Counted from the first letter of the stretch, positions 33,159-44,636 are shown. The stretch: 64,000 nucleotides of DNA from an uncultured Opitutaceae bacterium (GCA_937902925.1 CALFNN010000042.1:61906-125905); one strand, 5' to 3'. The notes: generated by a model from the sequence alone, not told the origin. A program made the numbers and translations.

Positions 33159-34301
33159 GTGCCCCGAAAAAATCCGCCGCCTCCTCTCCTCTATGCCGAC
33201 ACCGAGCGCAGTCCTGACGCCCTTTATTTCGGCAAGGTCGACGTGCCCGACGCGTTCGTCGCCTTCGGCCTGCGCGGCAAAAAACATGCCGTCGTCAGCG
33301 CCCTCGAATTCGGCCGGGTGAAGAAGACCTCCGACTTCGACGTCGTTCTCCCGCTCGAGCCCTACCTGAAGCGCGCCCGCGAACTCTGGCCCCAGCGCCC
33401 GCCCGGCCCGGCGGGCGTGATTTATCTCGTCGCGAAGGATCTCAAGCAAACGCGCTTCACGGTGCCCGGCGATTTTCCCGCCGGCGTTTACAGCCAGCTC
33501 TACGAACTCGGCCTCGACCTGGAGATCGCCGACGGCCAGCTCTTTCCGGCGCGCGAGATCAAGAGCCCTGCCGAGGCGGCGGCCATCCGCGAGGGCAACC
33601 GCTGCAGTGCCGTCGGCTTCGCGGCCGCCGAACGCATTCTGCGCGCCAGCCGGATCCGTGGCCGCCAGCTCGTCCATCGCGGCCGCACGGTCACGAGCGA
33701 GTTGCTCAAGTTCGCGATCGAGTCCGCCATCCTCGAGGCTGGCGGGATGTCGCGCGACACCATCGTCGCCGGCGGCGACCAGGGCTGCGATCCGCACAAC
33801 CGCGGCACCGGCCCGCTCCGGCCGAACGAGCTCATCATCCTCGACATTTTTCCGCGCGTCACCGCGACCGGCTACCACGGCGACATGACCCGCACGTTTC
33901 TTCGCGGCCGCGCCAGCGATGCCCAGCGCGCGCTGGTCGCCGCCGTTCGCGCCGCGCAACTCGCCGCGCTCAAGACCATCCGCGCCGGCGCCAACGGGCG
34001 CGTCGTCCATGGCAAATGCGTCGAGGTCTTCACCGCCCGCGGTTTCGAGACGAGGCACACGCCGAAAGGCTCGGTCGGCTTCTTCCACGGCACCGGCCAC
34101 GGCCTCGGCCTCGCCGTGCACGAGCCGCCCCGGATGAGCGGGTCCGTCGACTACATTCTGTTGAAAGGCTCCGTCGTCACGGTCGAGCCCGGTCTCTACT
34201 ATCCCGGCCTCGGCGGCTGCCGCATCGAGGACGTCGTGCAGGTGACGGCCGCCGCCCCGAAGATGCTTTCGCGCTATCATTACCAATGGGAACTCCGATA
34301 A
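33159..34301 (+). CDS. M24-family metallopeptidase (Xaa-Pro aminopeptidase-like)
   Basis: 380 residues from GTG 33159; an earlier GTG at 33114 would overlap the promoter of the divergent gene and adds a weak leader. The N-terminal creatinase-like domain precedes the pita-bread catalytic domain. The five metal ligands appear to be D in ILDIFPRV, D in GYHGDMTRTF, H in GTGHGLGLAVHE, E in TVEPGLYYPG, and E in CRIEDVVQV. It would cleave N-terminal residues of peptides. It overlaps the hldA-like gene by 16 bp, so they are probably co-transcribed. Confidence 0.88.
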   Translation: MPRKNPPPPLLYADTERSPDALYFGKVDVPDAFVAFGLRGKKHAVVSALEFGRVKKTSDFDVVLPLEPYLKRARELWPQRPPGPAGVIYLVAKDLKQTRFTVPGDFPAGVYSQLYELGLDLEIADGQLFPAREIKSPAEAAAIREGNRCSAVGFAAAERILRASRIRGRQLVHRGRTVTSELLKFAIESAILEAGGMSRDTIVAGGDQGCDPHNRGTGPLRPNELIILDIFPRVTATGYHGDMTRTFLRGRASDAQRALVAAVRAAQLAALKTIRAGANGRVVHGKCVEVFTARGFETRHTPKGSVGFFHGTGHGLGLAVHEPPRMSGSVDYILLKGSVVTVEPGLYYPGLGGCRIEDVVQVTAAAPKMLSRYHYQWELR

Positions 34302-35275
34302 AAGGCCTCCCCGCCCTCCTCCGGAAAATCTCCGGCCTGCGTCTGCTGGTGGTCGGCGACGTGATGCTCGACCACTACATCTGGGGCGATGCCACGCGCA
34401 TCTCCCCCGAGGCACCCGTGCCCGTCGTCGACATCGCCCGCGATTCGTGGACCGCCGGCGGCGCCGCCAACGTCGCGCTCAACATCGCCTCACTCGGCGC
34501 CCGCTGCACCCTCGCCGGCTACATCGGAAAGGACGAATCCGGCGCGAAGCTCCATCGCATCCTCGAGGAGAACAACATCCGCGCGGTGTCAACGCCCGGC
34601 ACCGGCCCGACCATCGTGAAGACCCGCGTGCTCGTGCAGCACCAGCAATTATGCCGGCTCGACCGCGAATCGGCGCCGGACGCCTACCGCCTCGACGCCC
34701 GCCAGGCCGGAAAGCTGCTCGCACGAGAGATCGCCGGCTGCGACGCCGTGATCCTTTCGGATTACGCCAAGGGCATCCTCGACGACGAACTCGTCTCCCT
34801 CGTGACGACGCTGGCCCGCAACGCCGGCAAGTTCGTCGCCCTCGATCCCAAACCGCGCCGCAAGCTCGCCTTTCGCGACCTCGATCTCATCACGCCCAAC
34901 AAGCGCGAATCGCTCCAACTCGCCGGCATCGAGCCGCCGCCGCACGCACCGTTTCCCGGCGCCGCGGTCTGCGCCCGCCTGCACGAGCTCTACGCCACCA
35001 AGAATCTCGTCATCACGCTCGGAGAGGACGGCATGCTCCTCAGCTCCGGCGGAAAGATTCTCAACCAGATCCCGACCGCCGCCCGTGAAGTCTTCGACGT
35101 TTCGGGCGCGGGTGACACCTCGCTGGCCGCGCTCGCGCTGGCGCTCGCCGCCGGCGCCGGCTTGGAAACCGCCGCCCACTTCGCCAACGCCGCCGCCGGC
35201 GTCGTCGTCGGCAAGCTCGGCACCGCGACCGTCACGCCCGCCGAGCTGCGCGCCTACGTCGCGCACGAATCATGA
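34286..35275 (+). CDS. hldA: D-glycero-beta-D-manno-heptose-7-phosphate kinase
   Basis: A 329-residue PfkB-family kinase from ATG 34286. LLVVGDVMLDHYIWGDATRISPEAP with WTAGGAANVALNIASLG is the RfaE1/HldA signature. The C-terminal anion hole reads FDVSGAGDTSLAAL. It makes heptose-1,7-bisphosphate for LPS core. It lacks the nucleotidyltransferase domain found in bifunctional HldE, so a separate adenylyltransferase must be elsewhere. The gmhB gene follows with an ATGA overlap, giving the kinase and phosphatase as one unit. Confidence 0.95.
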   Translation: MGTPIKGLPALLRKISGLRLLVVGDVMLDHYIWGDATRISPEAPVPVVDIARDSWTAGGAANVALNIASLGARCTLAGYIGKDESGAKLHRILEENNIRAVSTPGTGPTIVKTRVLVQHQQLCRLDRESAPDAYRLDARQAGKLLAREIAGCDAVILSDYAKGILDDELVSLVTTLARNAGKFVALDPKPRRKLAFRDLDLITPNKRESLQLAGIEPPPHAPFPGAAVCARLHELYATKNLVITLGEDGMLLSSGGKILNQIPTAAREVFDVSGAGDTSLAALALALAAGAGLETAAHFANAAAGVVVGKLGTATVTPAELRAYVAHES

Positions 35276-35802
35276 GCAAGGCGCTCTTTCTCGACCGCGA
35301 CGGCACCCTGATCATCGACAAAGACTACCTCGCCGATCCGGCGGGTGTGGAGGTTCTTCCCGGCATCGCCGCGGCGCTGGGCCGCGCCCGGACTCTCGGC
35401 TACAAGTTTTTTCTTTTCACCAACCAGTCCGGCATCGGCCGCGGTTACTATACGCTCGCCGATGCGGAGCGGGTCAACGCCCACATGGAGAACCTGCTCG
35501 CGCTGCCGCGCCCGCTGTTCGCCGGCGTCTGTATCGCCCCCGAGGCGCCGGAGCAGCCGTCGCTCTATCGCAAACCGTCGCCGCGTTTCATTGTCGAAAC
35601 CATCGCGCACCACGGCCTCGATCCCGCGCAATGCTGGATGGTCGGCGATCGCGAGACCGACATCCAGGCGGGCCTCAACGCCGGTATCCGCGCCGCCGCG
35701 GTCTGCACCGGAAAGCACGATGCGGCCGGCTGGGCGGCGCTCGCGCCGGCCGGCGTTTCCGTGTTTCCCAGTTTCGTCGAATTCGTCACCGCGCTCAGTT
35801 AG
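35272..35802 (+). CDS. gmhB: D-glycero-beta-D-manno-heptose-1,7-bisphosphate 7-phosphatase
   Basis: A 176-residue HAD phosphatase. Motif I is LFLDRDGTLI with D8 and D10, motif II FTNQSGIGRG, and motif IV WMVGDRETDIQAG. The residue run LPGIAAALGRARTLGYKFFLFTN matches histidinol-phosphatase/GmhB proteins. The zinc loop Cys pattern of GmhB is reduced here. It removes the 7-phosphate made by the upstream kinase. Its start overlaps the hldA stop by 4 bp. Confidence 0.93.
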   Translation: MSKALFLDRDGTLIIDKDYLADPAGVEVLPGIAAALGRARTLGYKFFLFTNQSGIGRGYYTLADAERVNAHMENLLALPRPLFAGVCIAPEAPEQPSLYRKPSPRFIVETIAHHGLDPAQCWMVGDRETDIQAGLNAGIRAAAVCTGKHDAAGWAALAPAGVSVFPSFVEFVTALS

Positions 35803-35818
35803 CCTTCTCCCTCGTTCC

Positions 35819-37246
35819 ATGAAAACCTGCCCCGCGTTTGTCATGCTTGCGTCCGGGTTGGCGTCGCTCGTCGGCGTCGCCGCCCAGGAGGTCGATTCCT
35901 TCGTGTCGGTCCGCGCCCCGGTCATCGCCCTCATCCACGCGCGCGTCATCGACGGCCGCGGCGTCGCGCCCCGCGACGACCAGACCGTGCTCATTCGCGA
36001 CGGGAAAATTGCCGAGATTGGCGCCACGGCCGCCGTCGCGGTGCCCGCCGACGCCAGGACGCTCGACCTCACCGGGAAGTCCGTGTTGCCGGGACTCGTG
36101 CTCGTGCACGAACACCTGTTCTACTCGGTGTTCTCGCCCCACGGCCCGTTTCATACGAACGAAATGGAGTTTTCGTTCCCCCGCCTCTACCTCGCCAGCG
36201 GCATCACTTCGATGCGCACGTGCGGCTCGATGGAGCCCTACACGGATTTGCAACTCAAGCGGCGCATCGACGCCGGCCAGACCCCGGGGCCGAAACTGCA
36301 TCTCACCGCACCTTACCTCGAGGGCAAGCCCGCCGCCGTCGCGCAGCTCGATTCGGTCGAGGATCCGGCGGACGCCGCACGCATGGTGAACTATTGGGCC
36401 GACGAGGGCTTCACCTCGTTCAAGGTCTACACCCATCTCACGACCGACGAGCTGAAGGCCGTCGTCACCGCCGCGCATGACCGCGACCTGCACGTGACCG
36501 GGCACCTTGGCACGATCAGCTATCGCACCGCCGCCGAGATGGGCATCGACGATCTCGAGCACGGATTTTTCGTCATGTCGGATTTCATCCCGGGCTGGAA
36601 GGACAACGACCTCCCCAACCCGGTCGCCGCGCAGCACAGCCTGGAAACCCTCGACCTCGACTCACCCGCCGTCGCCAGCCTGCTTCACCTGCTGATCGAC
36701 AAGCACGTCGCCGTCACCTCCACCCTCGCGATTCTGGAAACCTTCAACCCTGGCCGGCGCATGATGACGCCGGCGGAACTCGAGACTCTCTCCCAGCCCG
36801 CGCGCGAAAACTATCTCACCTCCTGGGCCCGCGTGAACTCCCGCGAAAACAAGCCCGCCCAGGTCATCTGGGGCAAGATGCTCGAGCTCGAGAAGCGTTT
36901 CTTTCGCAGCGGCGGACTGCTGGTCGCCGGCACCGATCCCACCGGTTACGGCGGCGTCATCGCCGGTTATGGCAGCTGGCGGACCGTGGAACTGCTCGTC
37001 GAGGCCGGGCTCACTCCGCTCGAGGCGATCCAAGTCGCCACCATCAACGGCGCGCAGCTCCTCGGCATCGACCATGAAACCGGCAGCATCGAAACCGGCA
37101 AGGCGGCCGATCTCATCGTGGTCGCCGGGGACCCGGCAAAGGACATTTCCGACCTGCGGAAAACCGAACTCGTCTTCAAGGACGGCGTCGGGTTCGACTC
37201 CAAAAAGCTCTTCGAATCCGTCAAGGGCAGCGTCGGCATCGAATAG
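35819..37246 (+). CDS. Exported metal-dependent amidohydrolase
   Basis: A 475-residue protein with a signal-like N-terminus (CPAFVMLASGLASLVGVAAQ). Metal ligands fit the amidohydrolase TIM barrel: HEH in LPGLVLVHEHLF, a likely carboxylated Lys in SFKVYTHL, H in VTGHLG, H in DLEHGFF, and D in GTDPTG. The C-terminal GIDHETGSIETGKAADLIVV block is typical of imidazolonepropionase/Xaa-Pro dipeptidase relatives. The substrate is unknown. It starts 16 bp after gmhB and ends 2 bp before the Fpg-like gene, so it belongs to the same run. Confidence 0.85.
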   Translation: MKTCPAFVMLASGLASLVGVAAQEVDSFVSVRAPVIALIHARVIDGRGVAPRDDQTVLIRDGKIAEIGATAAVAVPADARTLDLTGKSVLPGLVLVHEHLFYSVFSPHGPFHTNEMEFSFPRLYLASGITSMRTCGSMEPYTDLQLKRRIDAGQTPGPKLHLTAPYLEGKPAAVAQLDSVEDPADAARMVNYWADEGFTSFKVYTHLTTDELKAVVTAAHDRDLHVTGHLGTISYRTAAEMGIDDLEHGFFVMSDFIPGWKDNDLPNPVAAQHSLETLDLDSPAVASLLHLLIDKHVAVTSTLAILETFNPGRRMMTPAELETLSQPARENYLTSWARVNSRENKPAQVIWGKMLELEKRFFRSGGLLVAGTDPTGYGGVIAGYGSWRTVELLVEAGLTPLEAIQVATINGAQLLGIDHETGSIETGKAADLIVVAGDPAKDISDLRKTELVFKDGVGFDSKKLFESVKGSVGIE

Positions 37247-37248
37247 CC

Positions 37249-38076
37249 ATGCCCGAGCTCGCCGAGGTCGAATTTTTCCGCAAGCGCTGGGACCTCGCCG
37301 CGCGCGGCGCAAAAATCCTGTCCGTTGAAACCCACGACCAAGCCAGGATTTTTCGCGGCACGAGCGCGGCAGGCCTGCGCCGGGCGATCGCCGGCCGGCG
37401 CCTTCGCTCGTCCGCGGCGCGGGCCAAGCAGATGCTGTTTCGCTTCGGCGCCGACGCCTGGCTCGGCCTGCATCTCGGCATGAGCGGCGATCTGCACGTC
37501 GAGCCGCGCGGCTATGTCCCGCAAAAACACGATCATCTCGTGCTGCAGACCGCGCGTCGTGCCCTCGTTTTCACCGATCCGCGCATGTTCGGCCGCGTGC
37601 AGTTTTATCGTGGCGCGAACGAGCCCCGTTGGTGGACGAAGATCGCGCCGGCCATTCTCTCCGATGCCTTCACCCTCGAGGCCGTCGCGTCCTTTCTCCG
37701 CCGTCGCGCGCGTGCGCCGATCAAGGCCGTGCTCCTGATGCAGGAACGCTTCCCCGGCGTCGGCAACTGGATGGCTGACGAAATCCTCTGGCGGGCCGCG
37801 ATTCATCCGCGCCGCCTTGCCGGCTCGCTCGCGCCCGCCGAAGTCCGCACCCTCTGGCGCGAATGCCGCCGGGTCTGCCGGCTCGCGCTCGACACCATCG
37901 CCGGCCGGAAAAACTACCTGCCACCCAATCTCAACGCCCATATCCCAAAATCGTGGCTCTTCTGGCATCGTTGGGAAAACGGCGGCCGTTGTCCCAAGAC
38001 CGGAACGCCGCTCGCCCGCGCCACGATCGGCGGCCGCACGACCTGCTGGTCGCCCGCGCGGCAGAAAATCCGCTGA
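37249..38076 (+). CDS. Fpg/Nei-family DNA glycosylase with degenerate zinc finger
   Basis: 275 residues. The N-terminus MPELAEVEFF supplies the catalytic proline P2 and E3; K60 (ARAKQMLFRF) matches the conserved lysine. The H2TH region GVGNWMADEILWRAAIHPRR is present. The C-terminal finger usually has four cysteines, but here only C248 and C266 remain (RCPKTGTPLARATIGGRTTC), while the intercalating arginine R263 stays. This suggests a zinc-less finger as in NEIL1-like enzymes. It excises oxidised bases. It starts 2 bp after the amidohydrolase gene. Confidence 0.9.
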   Translation: MPELAEVEFFRKRWDLAARGAKILSVETHDQARIFRGTSAAGLRRAIAGRRLRSSAARAKQMLFRFGADAWLGLHLGMSGDLHVEPRGYVPQKHDHLVLQTARRALVFTDPRMFGRVQFYRGANEPRWWTKIAPAILSDAFTLEAVASFLRRRARAPIKAVLLMQERFPGVGNWMADEILWRAAIHPRRLAGSLAPAEVRTLWRECRRVCRLALDTIAGRKNYLPPNLNAHIPKSWLFWHRWENGGRCPKTGTPLARATIGGRTTCWSPARQKIR

Positions 38077-38079
38077 GTC

Positions 38080-38832
38080 ATGGCCACCGCAAAACTACGC
38101 CTCGACGAACTGCTCGTCGCCCGCGGGCTCGCGCCGACGCGAGCCCAGGCAAAGGCGCTCATCATGAGCGGCCGCGTGCTCCGTGGCACCGAACGCCTCG
38201 ACAAACCCGGCCGGGAGTATCCCCCCGACCTCGAACTCGTCGTCGAGCAACCGCCCCGCTTCGTCGGCCGCGGCGGCGAAAAGCTCGCCGGCGCGCTCGA
38301 GCGCTTCGCTCTCGACCTGCGCGGCGCCCACGTGCTCGACGTCGGCGCCTCCACCGGCGGCTTCACCGACTGCGCGCTCCAGGCCGGCGCGGCAGACGTG
38401 GTGTGCGTCGACGTCGGCCGCGCCCAGTTGCACGCCAGGCTCCGGGGCGATCCGCGGGTCACCAATCTCGAAAAAATCAACGCCCGCCATCTGGGGCCCG
38501 GCGACCTGCCGCGCGGGGACTTCGACGCCATCGTCATGGACCTTTCGTTCATCTCGCTCAAGGCCGTGCTCCCCGCCGTCTGGCCGTTCCTCCGTCCCGG
38601 CGGCACGCTGGTGGCGCTCGTGAAGCCGCAATTCGAGGCCGGCAAGGCCGCCGTCGCCATCGGTCGCGGCGTCATTCGCGACGCCGCCGTGCAGGAGGCG
38701 ACCCTCGCCACCGTGCGGGACTTCGCGCTCGCGGAACTCCGCGGCGCCCGGCTCGTCGGCACGATGGATTCTCCGATCACCGGCACCGACGGGAATCGCG
38801 AATTCCTCCTCTGCCTGCGCAAGGCAGATTGA
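38080..38832 (+). CDS. tlyA: TlyA-family rRNA 2'-O-methyltransferase
   Basis: A 250-residue protein. The N-terminal S4 RNA-binding domain reads [20 protein letters not shown], followed by the RrmJ-type SAM site [17 protein letters not shown] and [13 protein letters not shown]. The lysine/aspartate catalytic set (K in GGEKL, D in VMDLSF, K in LVKPQFEAG) is present. It methylates cytidines of 16S/23S rRNA in known homologues. It starts 3 bp after the Fpg-like gene and is followed 40 bp later by nadK. Confidence 0.94.
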   Translation: MATAKLRLDELLVARGLAPTRAQAKALIMSGRVLRGTERLDKPGREYPPDLELVVEQPPRFVGRGGEKLAGALERFALDLRGAHVLDVGASTGGFTDCALQAGAADVVCVDVGRAQLHARLRGDPRVTNLEKINARHLGPGDLPRGDFDAIVMDLSFISLKAVLPAVWPFLRPGGTLVALVKPQFEAGKAAVAIGRGVIRDAAVQEATLATVRDFALAELRGARLVGTMDSPITGTDGNREFLLCLRKAD

Positions 38833-38872
38833 ACTGGCGCCGCGCGCCAAAGCGTCAAAATTGGGGCCCCGC

Positions 38873-39712
38873 ATGAATCCCATCCGCAAACTCGCGTTCG
38901 TCGTCAACGCGGACAAGGACGGCGCGGCGCGGCTGGCCCGCGAGCTCGTTGCCGTGGCGGAGCAGGCGAAGGTGAAACTGAAGCAGACCTCGCGCTTTCC
39001 CCTGCCGCGGGGGTGGCTGAAGGGCTGGGACGCCTGTTGCGTCATCGGCGGCGACGGCACGCTGCTGGGCGTCGCCCGCGAGTCGGCGCGCGAGCAGGTC
39101 CCGATCATCGGCGTGAACCGCGGCAGCCTTGGGTTTCTCACGACGTTCTCCGCCGACGAGGCGCGGGCCGATTTCGCCGCGCTGCTGGGCGGGGCGTTTC
39201 GAGTGACGCATCGCGCCATGCTCGACTGCTCGACCGGGCCCGGCCTGCACGACCTCGCGTTGAACGACGTGCTCATCAAGGACGAGGTCAACTCCCGTCT
39301 CGTGCGCCTCGAGGTCTTCGCCGACGGCGAACTGGTCACCGACTATATTTGCGACGGCCTCATCGTTTCGACGCCGACGGGATCGACGGCCTACAATCTC
39401 TCCGCCGGCGGCCCGATCCTGCATCCCGACTCGCAGGTGATCGCGCTCACGCCGATCTGCCCCCACACCCTGAGCAATCGTTCGATCATCCTGGACGAAA
39501 ATGTGCGCCTGCGCGTTTCCAATCGTGCCGACGAATCGCGCCTGCTCGTCGCCATGGATGGCCAGCGCAATCTCCGCGTAAGCGCGCACTCGTCCGTGGA
39601 AATCTCCATCGCGAAACTCCGCCTGCCGCTGGCGCAACGACCCGACTACTCGCACTTCTCGGTCGTCCGCTCCAAGCTCGGCTGGAGCGGCGGTTTCGCG
39701 GGAAAAAAATAA
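38873..39712 (+). CDS. nadK: NAD kinase
   Basis: 279 residues from ATG 38873. The family signature GGDGTLLGVAR (IGGDGTLL) carries the catalytic aspartate; GVNRGSLGFLT, NDVLI and TPTGSTAYNLSAGGPI are further blocks of the ATP-NAD kinase fold. It makes NADP from NAD and ATP. It is convergent with a small Lys-rich secreted-protein gene, stops 4 bp apart. Confidence 0.97.
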   Translation: MNPIRKLAFVVNADKDGAARLARELVAVAEQAKVKLKQTSRFPLPRGWLKGWDACCVIGGDGTLLGVARESAREQVPIIGVNRGSLGFLTTFSADEARADFAALLGGAFRVTHRAMLDCSTGPGLHDLALNDVLIKDEVNSRLVRLEVFADGELVTDYICDGLIVSTPTGSTAYNLSAGGPILHPDSQVIALTPICPHTLSNRSIILDENVRLRVSNRADESRLLVAMDGQRNLRVSAHSSVEISIAKLRLPLAQRPDYSHFSVVRSKLGWSGGFAGKK

Positions 39713-39716
39713 GCAA

Positions 39717-39968
39717 TCAGGCGGACGGCTTGGCGGGTTTTGCCCGCTTCGCCTTCCTGGCGCCCTTGCGCGCCTTCTTCGCTTTCCTCGTCTTTTTCGC
39801 GTGCCTGTTCTTTTTCCCGTCCGCCACGGCCCGCACTTTATGTCCCGGCTTGATTGTCGCCTGACCGCCGGCCGCCTCGTCCGCGGCTCGCGCCGCCGGA
39901 ACCGCCAAGGCGCAAACGGCGGCGAGCAGGGTCGCAGTCAGGGTGATTTTTTTCAGGAAATTATTCAT
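39717..39968 (-). CDS. Small exported Lys/Arg/Ala-rich protein
   Basis: 83 residues from ATG 39968. A clear signal peptide (FLKKITLTATLLAAVCALAVPAARA) is followed by a short acidic Gly-rich stretch and then a tail of repeated KKxRKAKKA units ending KPAKPSA. The mature part is only about 55 residues and very basic (histone-tail-like). Its function is unknown; binding to LPS or polyanions in the periplasm is a guess. The combination of a signal peptide with repeated lysines makes a chance ORF unlikely. Confidence 0.7.
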   Translation of the reverse strand: MNNFLKKITLTATLLAAVCALAVPAARAADEAAGGQATIKPGHKVRAVADGKKNRHAKKTRKAKKARKGARKAKRAKPAKPSA

Positions 39969-40018
39969 GGGAAGGAAAAAAACGTAGCGCGACGCCGCCG
40001 GAAAAATCGATCCTTTTT

Positions 40019-40819
40019 TCAGAGCAGGGCCACCACCGCCTCGCGGATCCCGTCGATGCGTTTGTAGGCGGCCAGGCCGGCCGGCATCGTGGCGAGGGCG
40101 TGCCGCAAGCCGGCCGCCGCCGCCGGATCCCGCGCGACGGCGTCGAGACGGTGCAAGGCGATCCGGATGCCAAAAGCCACCCCGCCGGTGCGCGGCAGCG
40201 CGACCAGCGCCTGATGTTCGACGCGCAGCCAAAGCCGGTCGAGCGCGACCGGCGGGGCTGGCGGCAGCACGCGGCGCGCGGGGTGCAGATTCAGTTCACT
40301 TGTCGCGGCGATCCCCCAGTTGTCGCGAAGGAAGGCGATCCCCGGTTTCAGTTTGGAGAGAAACTGCCGGATCGGCGCCGCGAGCGCGGCGTTGAGCCCG
40401 GGCACGACGCCGTGGATGAAATCGAGCGGGTGGCCGAGTTTTTCCTCCAGTGCCCAGCCGGTTGGAAAACACAGCGCCCCGCCGCGCAGGCGGAACGCCC
40501 CGGTTTCATCGGGCGAGAGCAGCAGCAAATCGGGCTCCAGCGCCGCGCCGACCCCGACCATCCGGTCCGCCCCAAGCTCGCCCGCGGCGGCAACGACGCC
40601 CCACCCGGTGCAAAGCTCGACGAATTCCGCCAGCAGCGGTCCGCCTTCCGGCAACAGCGCCGCATAGCGCACCGGATCGGTCGCGAGCCAGCGGGCGCGT
40701 TCCGCCAGGACGTCGCCGGTTGCGTCCCGCCGGCGGAAAAAATCGCCCGGGTCGCCCCGCCGCAGGGTCAGGTGAAAGCGGTGGTCGCCTTCCGGAAAAA
40801 GTTCGGCAAGCGGAGGCAC
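40019..40819 (-). CDS. Haem-dependent oxidative N-demethylase-like (DUF3445)
   Basis: A 266-residue protein with GTG start. The family landmarks are visible: CFPTGWALEEKLGHPLDFIHG, which matches the FPxxW...KLG..L..IH block, then VPGLN, the RDNWGI motif and RVEHQALVALPRTGGVAFGIR. In studied relatives this fold binds haem and oxidatively demethylates dimethylamine-type substrates; the physiological substrate here is unknown. It follows the M16 gene on the minus strand by 21 bp. Confidence 0.8.
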   Translation of the reverse strand: MPPLAELFPEGDHRFHLTLRRGDPGDFFRRRDATGDVLAERARWLATDPVRYAALLPEGGPLLAEFVELCTGWGVVAAAGELGADRMVGVGAALEPDLLLLSPDETGAFRLRGGALCFPTGWALEEKLGHPLDFIHGVVPGLNAALAAPIRQFLSKLKPGIAFLRDNWGIAATSELNLHPARRVLPPAPPVALDRLWLRVEHQALVALPRTGGVAFGIRIALHRLDAVARDPAAAAGLRHALATMPAGLAAYKRIDGIREAVVALL

Positions 40820-40840
40820 GGCATCACGCTACGGGCACCT

Positions 40841-43402
<2,562 letters not shown>

Positions 43403-43452
43403 GAAAGCGAAGTTGGGGCGCAACGAATCAGTCGCGCCGGAATGAGCGGTGA

Positions 43453-43899
43453 TCACGCCGCGCCGAACGCCTCGGTCGCAGAGGAACCCGGGGCGCGCGG
43501 CCCGCGGGCCGGCTGGAACGGTTTCACAAACGCATCGTCGAAATTGTAGATGTCGGAAAAATCCTCGCGCCGGTCGTTCTCGGTTTTGGAAAAAACGTTA
43601 TACTCGATCAGGTTGAAAACGATGTCGCCGAAGTCGGTGCAGCGACGGACGCCCCAGGCGTTGAGGACGGTCTTGGTGAGCGGGCCGAACTGGTCGAGCG
43701 CATAGGTGCGAAGACCATCGAGCAATTCCGGCCCGGTGACGTGGCGCGAGCGTTCGGCGCGCGAGGCGTCTTTCTTGCGCAACTCCTTGACCGCGTGATC
43801 CAAGCCAAGACGGACAAAATCGTAGGCCTTGCGGTCGAACCGCGGATCTTCCTTGCAAATCAAGGTGACAATCTCGGCGAAATCCGGAGGGTCTTGCAT
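43453..43899 (-). CDS. Conserved Planctomycetes/Verrucomicrobia protein (TIGR04138/Minf_1886-like)
   Basis: 148 residues from ATG 43899; an upstream ATG at 43923 would lie inside an inverted repeat. Reads PDFAEIVTLICKEDPRFDRKAYDFV, then RHVTGPELLDGLRTYALDQFGPL and WGVRRCTDFGDIVFNLIE, the pattern of a lineage-restricted conserved family. Function unknown. It directly precedes the M16 peptidase gene, and this order may be conserved. Confidence 0.85.
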   Translation of the reverse strand: MQDPPDFAEIVTLICKEDPRFDRKAYDFVRLGLDHAVKELRKKDASRAERSRHVTGPELLDGLRTYALDQFGPLTKTVLNAWGVRRCTDFGDIVFNLIEYNVFSKTENDRREDFSDIYNFDDAFVKPFQPARGPRAPGSSATEAFGAA

Positions 43900-43914
43900 G
43901 TGATGGTCCGCGAA

Positions 43915-43944
43915 GGTTGGCACACCAAACGGTGCCGTGCAACC
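43915..43944. repeat. Imperfect palindrome in the divergent region before fur
   Basis: GGTTGGCACACC and GGTGCCGTGCAACC form an interrupted inverted repeat (GGTTG/CAACC, CAC/GTG and ACC/GGT pairs with bulges). It lies between the TIGR04138-type gene and the Fur-like gene and could be an operator. A TATAGA at 43985 is a possible -10 element for the Fur-like gene. Confidence 0.35.
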
Positions 43945-44029
43945 CTCGTTCGCGGCCCTCCCGCCGGGGCCAAAACGTAACGACTATAGACTGGCAAAAC
44001 GAACCAGGATTGTCACATTGCCGTGAAAA

Positions 44030-44560
44030 ATGATCGCCTCTACCCAGACGAATCACCCCCTCGCCGGTAGCAAGACCGGCGCGAAGGCGCAGACGCCGAC
44101 CGAGTTTGCGACCACGAAGCTGAAGTCGGCGGGCCTCCGGATCACTCAACCGCGCCTCGCCATCCTCGCCGCCCTTGGCAAACGGGAGCAACCCACCAGC
44201 ATCGAGCAGTTGCACGAGGACTTGGGCGCCGGGGCGTGCGATTTGGTCACGGTTTACCGTTGCATGTCGGCCTTCGAGGAGATCGGGCTCGTCCGCCGCG
44301 CCTTTTTTCACAACGGCACCGCCCTCTACGAGATCAACCTCGGCCAGCCGACTCGTTATCACGTCGTCTGCAAGGCGACGGACCGCGTCGAGGAACTCGA
44401 TGCCGAGACCTCCGCGGAACTGAACCGCACGCTGCGTCAGATCGAGGACAAGCTGCGGGCACGCGGCTACAGCGATCTCGGCCACATCGTGGAGTTTTTT
44501 GGCGTCGCGCCGCAGGGCGGCCGGATCGGAACAGCCGTCAGCGCGCCCCAGGCACGGTAG
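44030..44560 (+). CDS. Fur-family regulator lacking usual cysteine ligands
   Basis: 176 residues. The winged helix is LKSAGLRITQPRLAILAAL, then DLVTVYRCMSAFEEIGLV. The dimerisation domain retains H111 and C114 (RYHVVCKATDRVEELD) but the CxxCG second cysteine is replaced by Thr117, and there is no C-terminal CxxC pair. The usual HHHH cluster is reduced to one His, with a later H in DLGHIVEFF. It may sense a different signal or metal in an altered site. It is convergent with the superoxide dismutase gene. Confidence 0.88.
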   Translation: MIASTQTNHPLAGSKTGAKAQTPTEFATTKLKSAGLRITQPRLAILAALGKREQPTSIEQLHEDLGAGACDLVTVYRCMSAFEEIGLVRRAFFHNGTALYEINLGQPTRYHVVCKATDRVEELDAETSAELNRTLRQIEDKLRARGYSDLGHIVEFFGVAPQGGRIGTAVSAPQAR

Positions 44561-44636
44561 CGCACTGGCGGCTTGCGGCCAGGCCGTCGTAGCTGGCGCC
44601 AGGCGGGATCCCGTTCAGTCGCGCCGCGCGTCCCAA

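Noticed and set aside
44561..44636. Terminator between the convergent fur-like and sodA genes
   Set aside because: Only short GC palindromes (for example CTGGCGCCAG) and no T-run were found.
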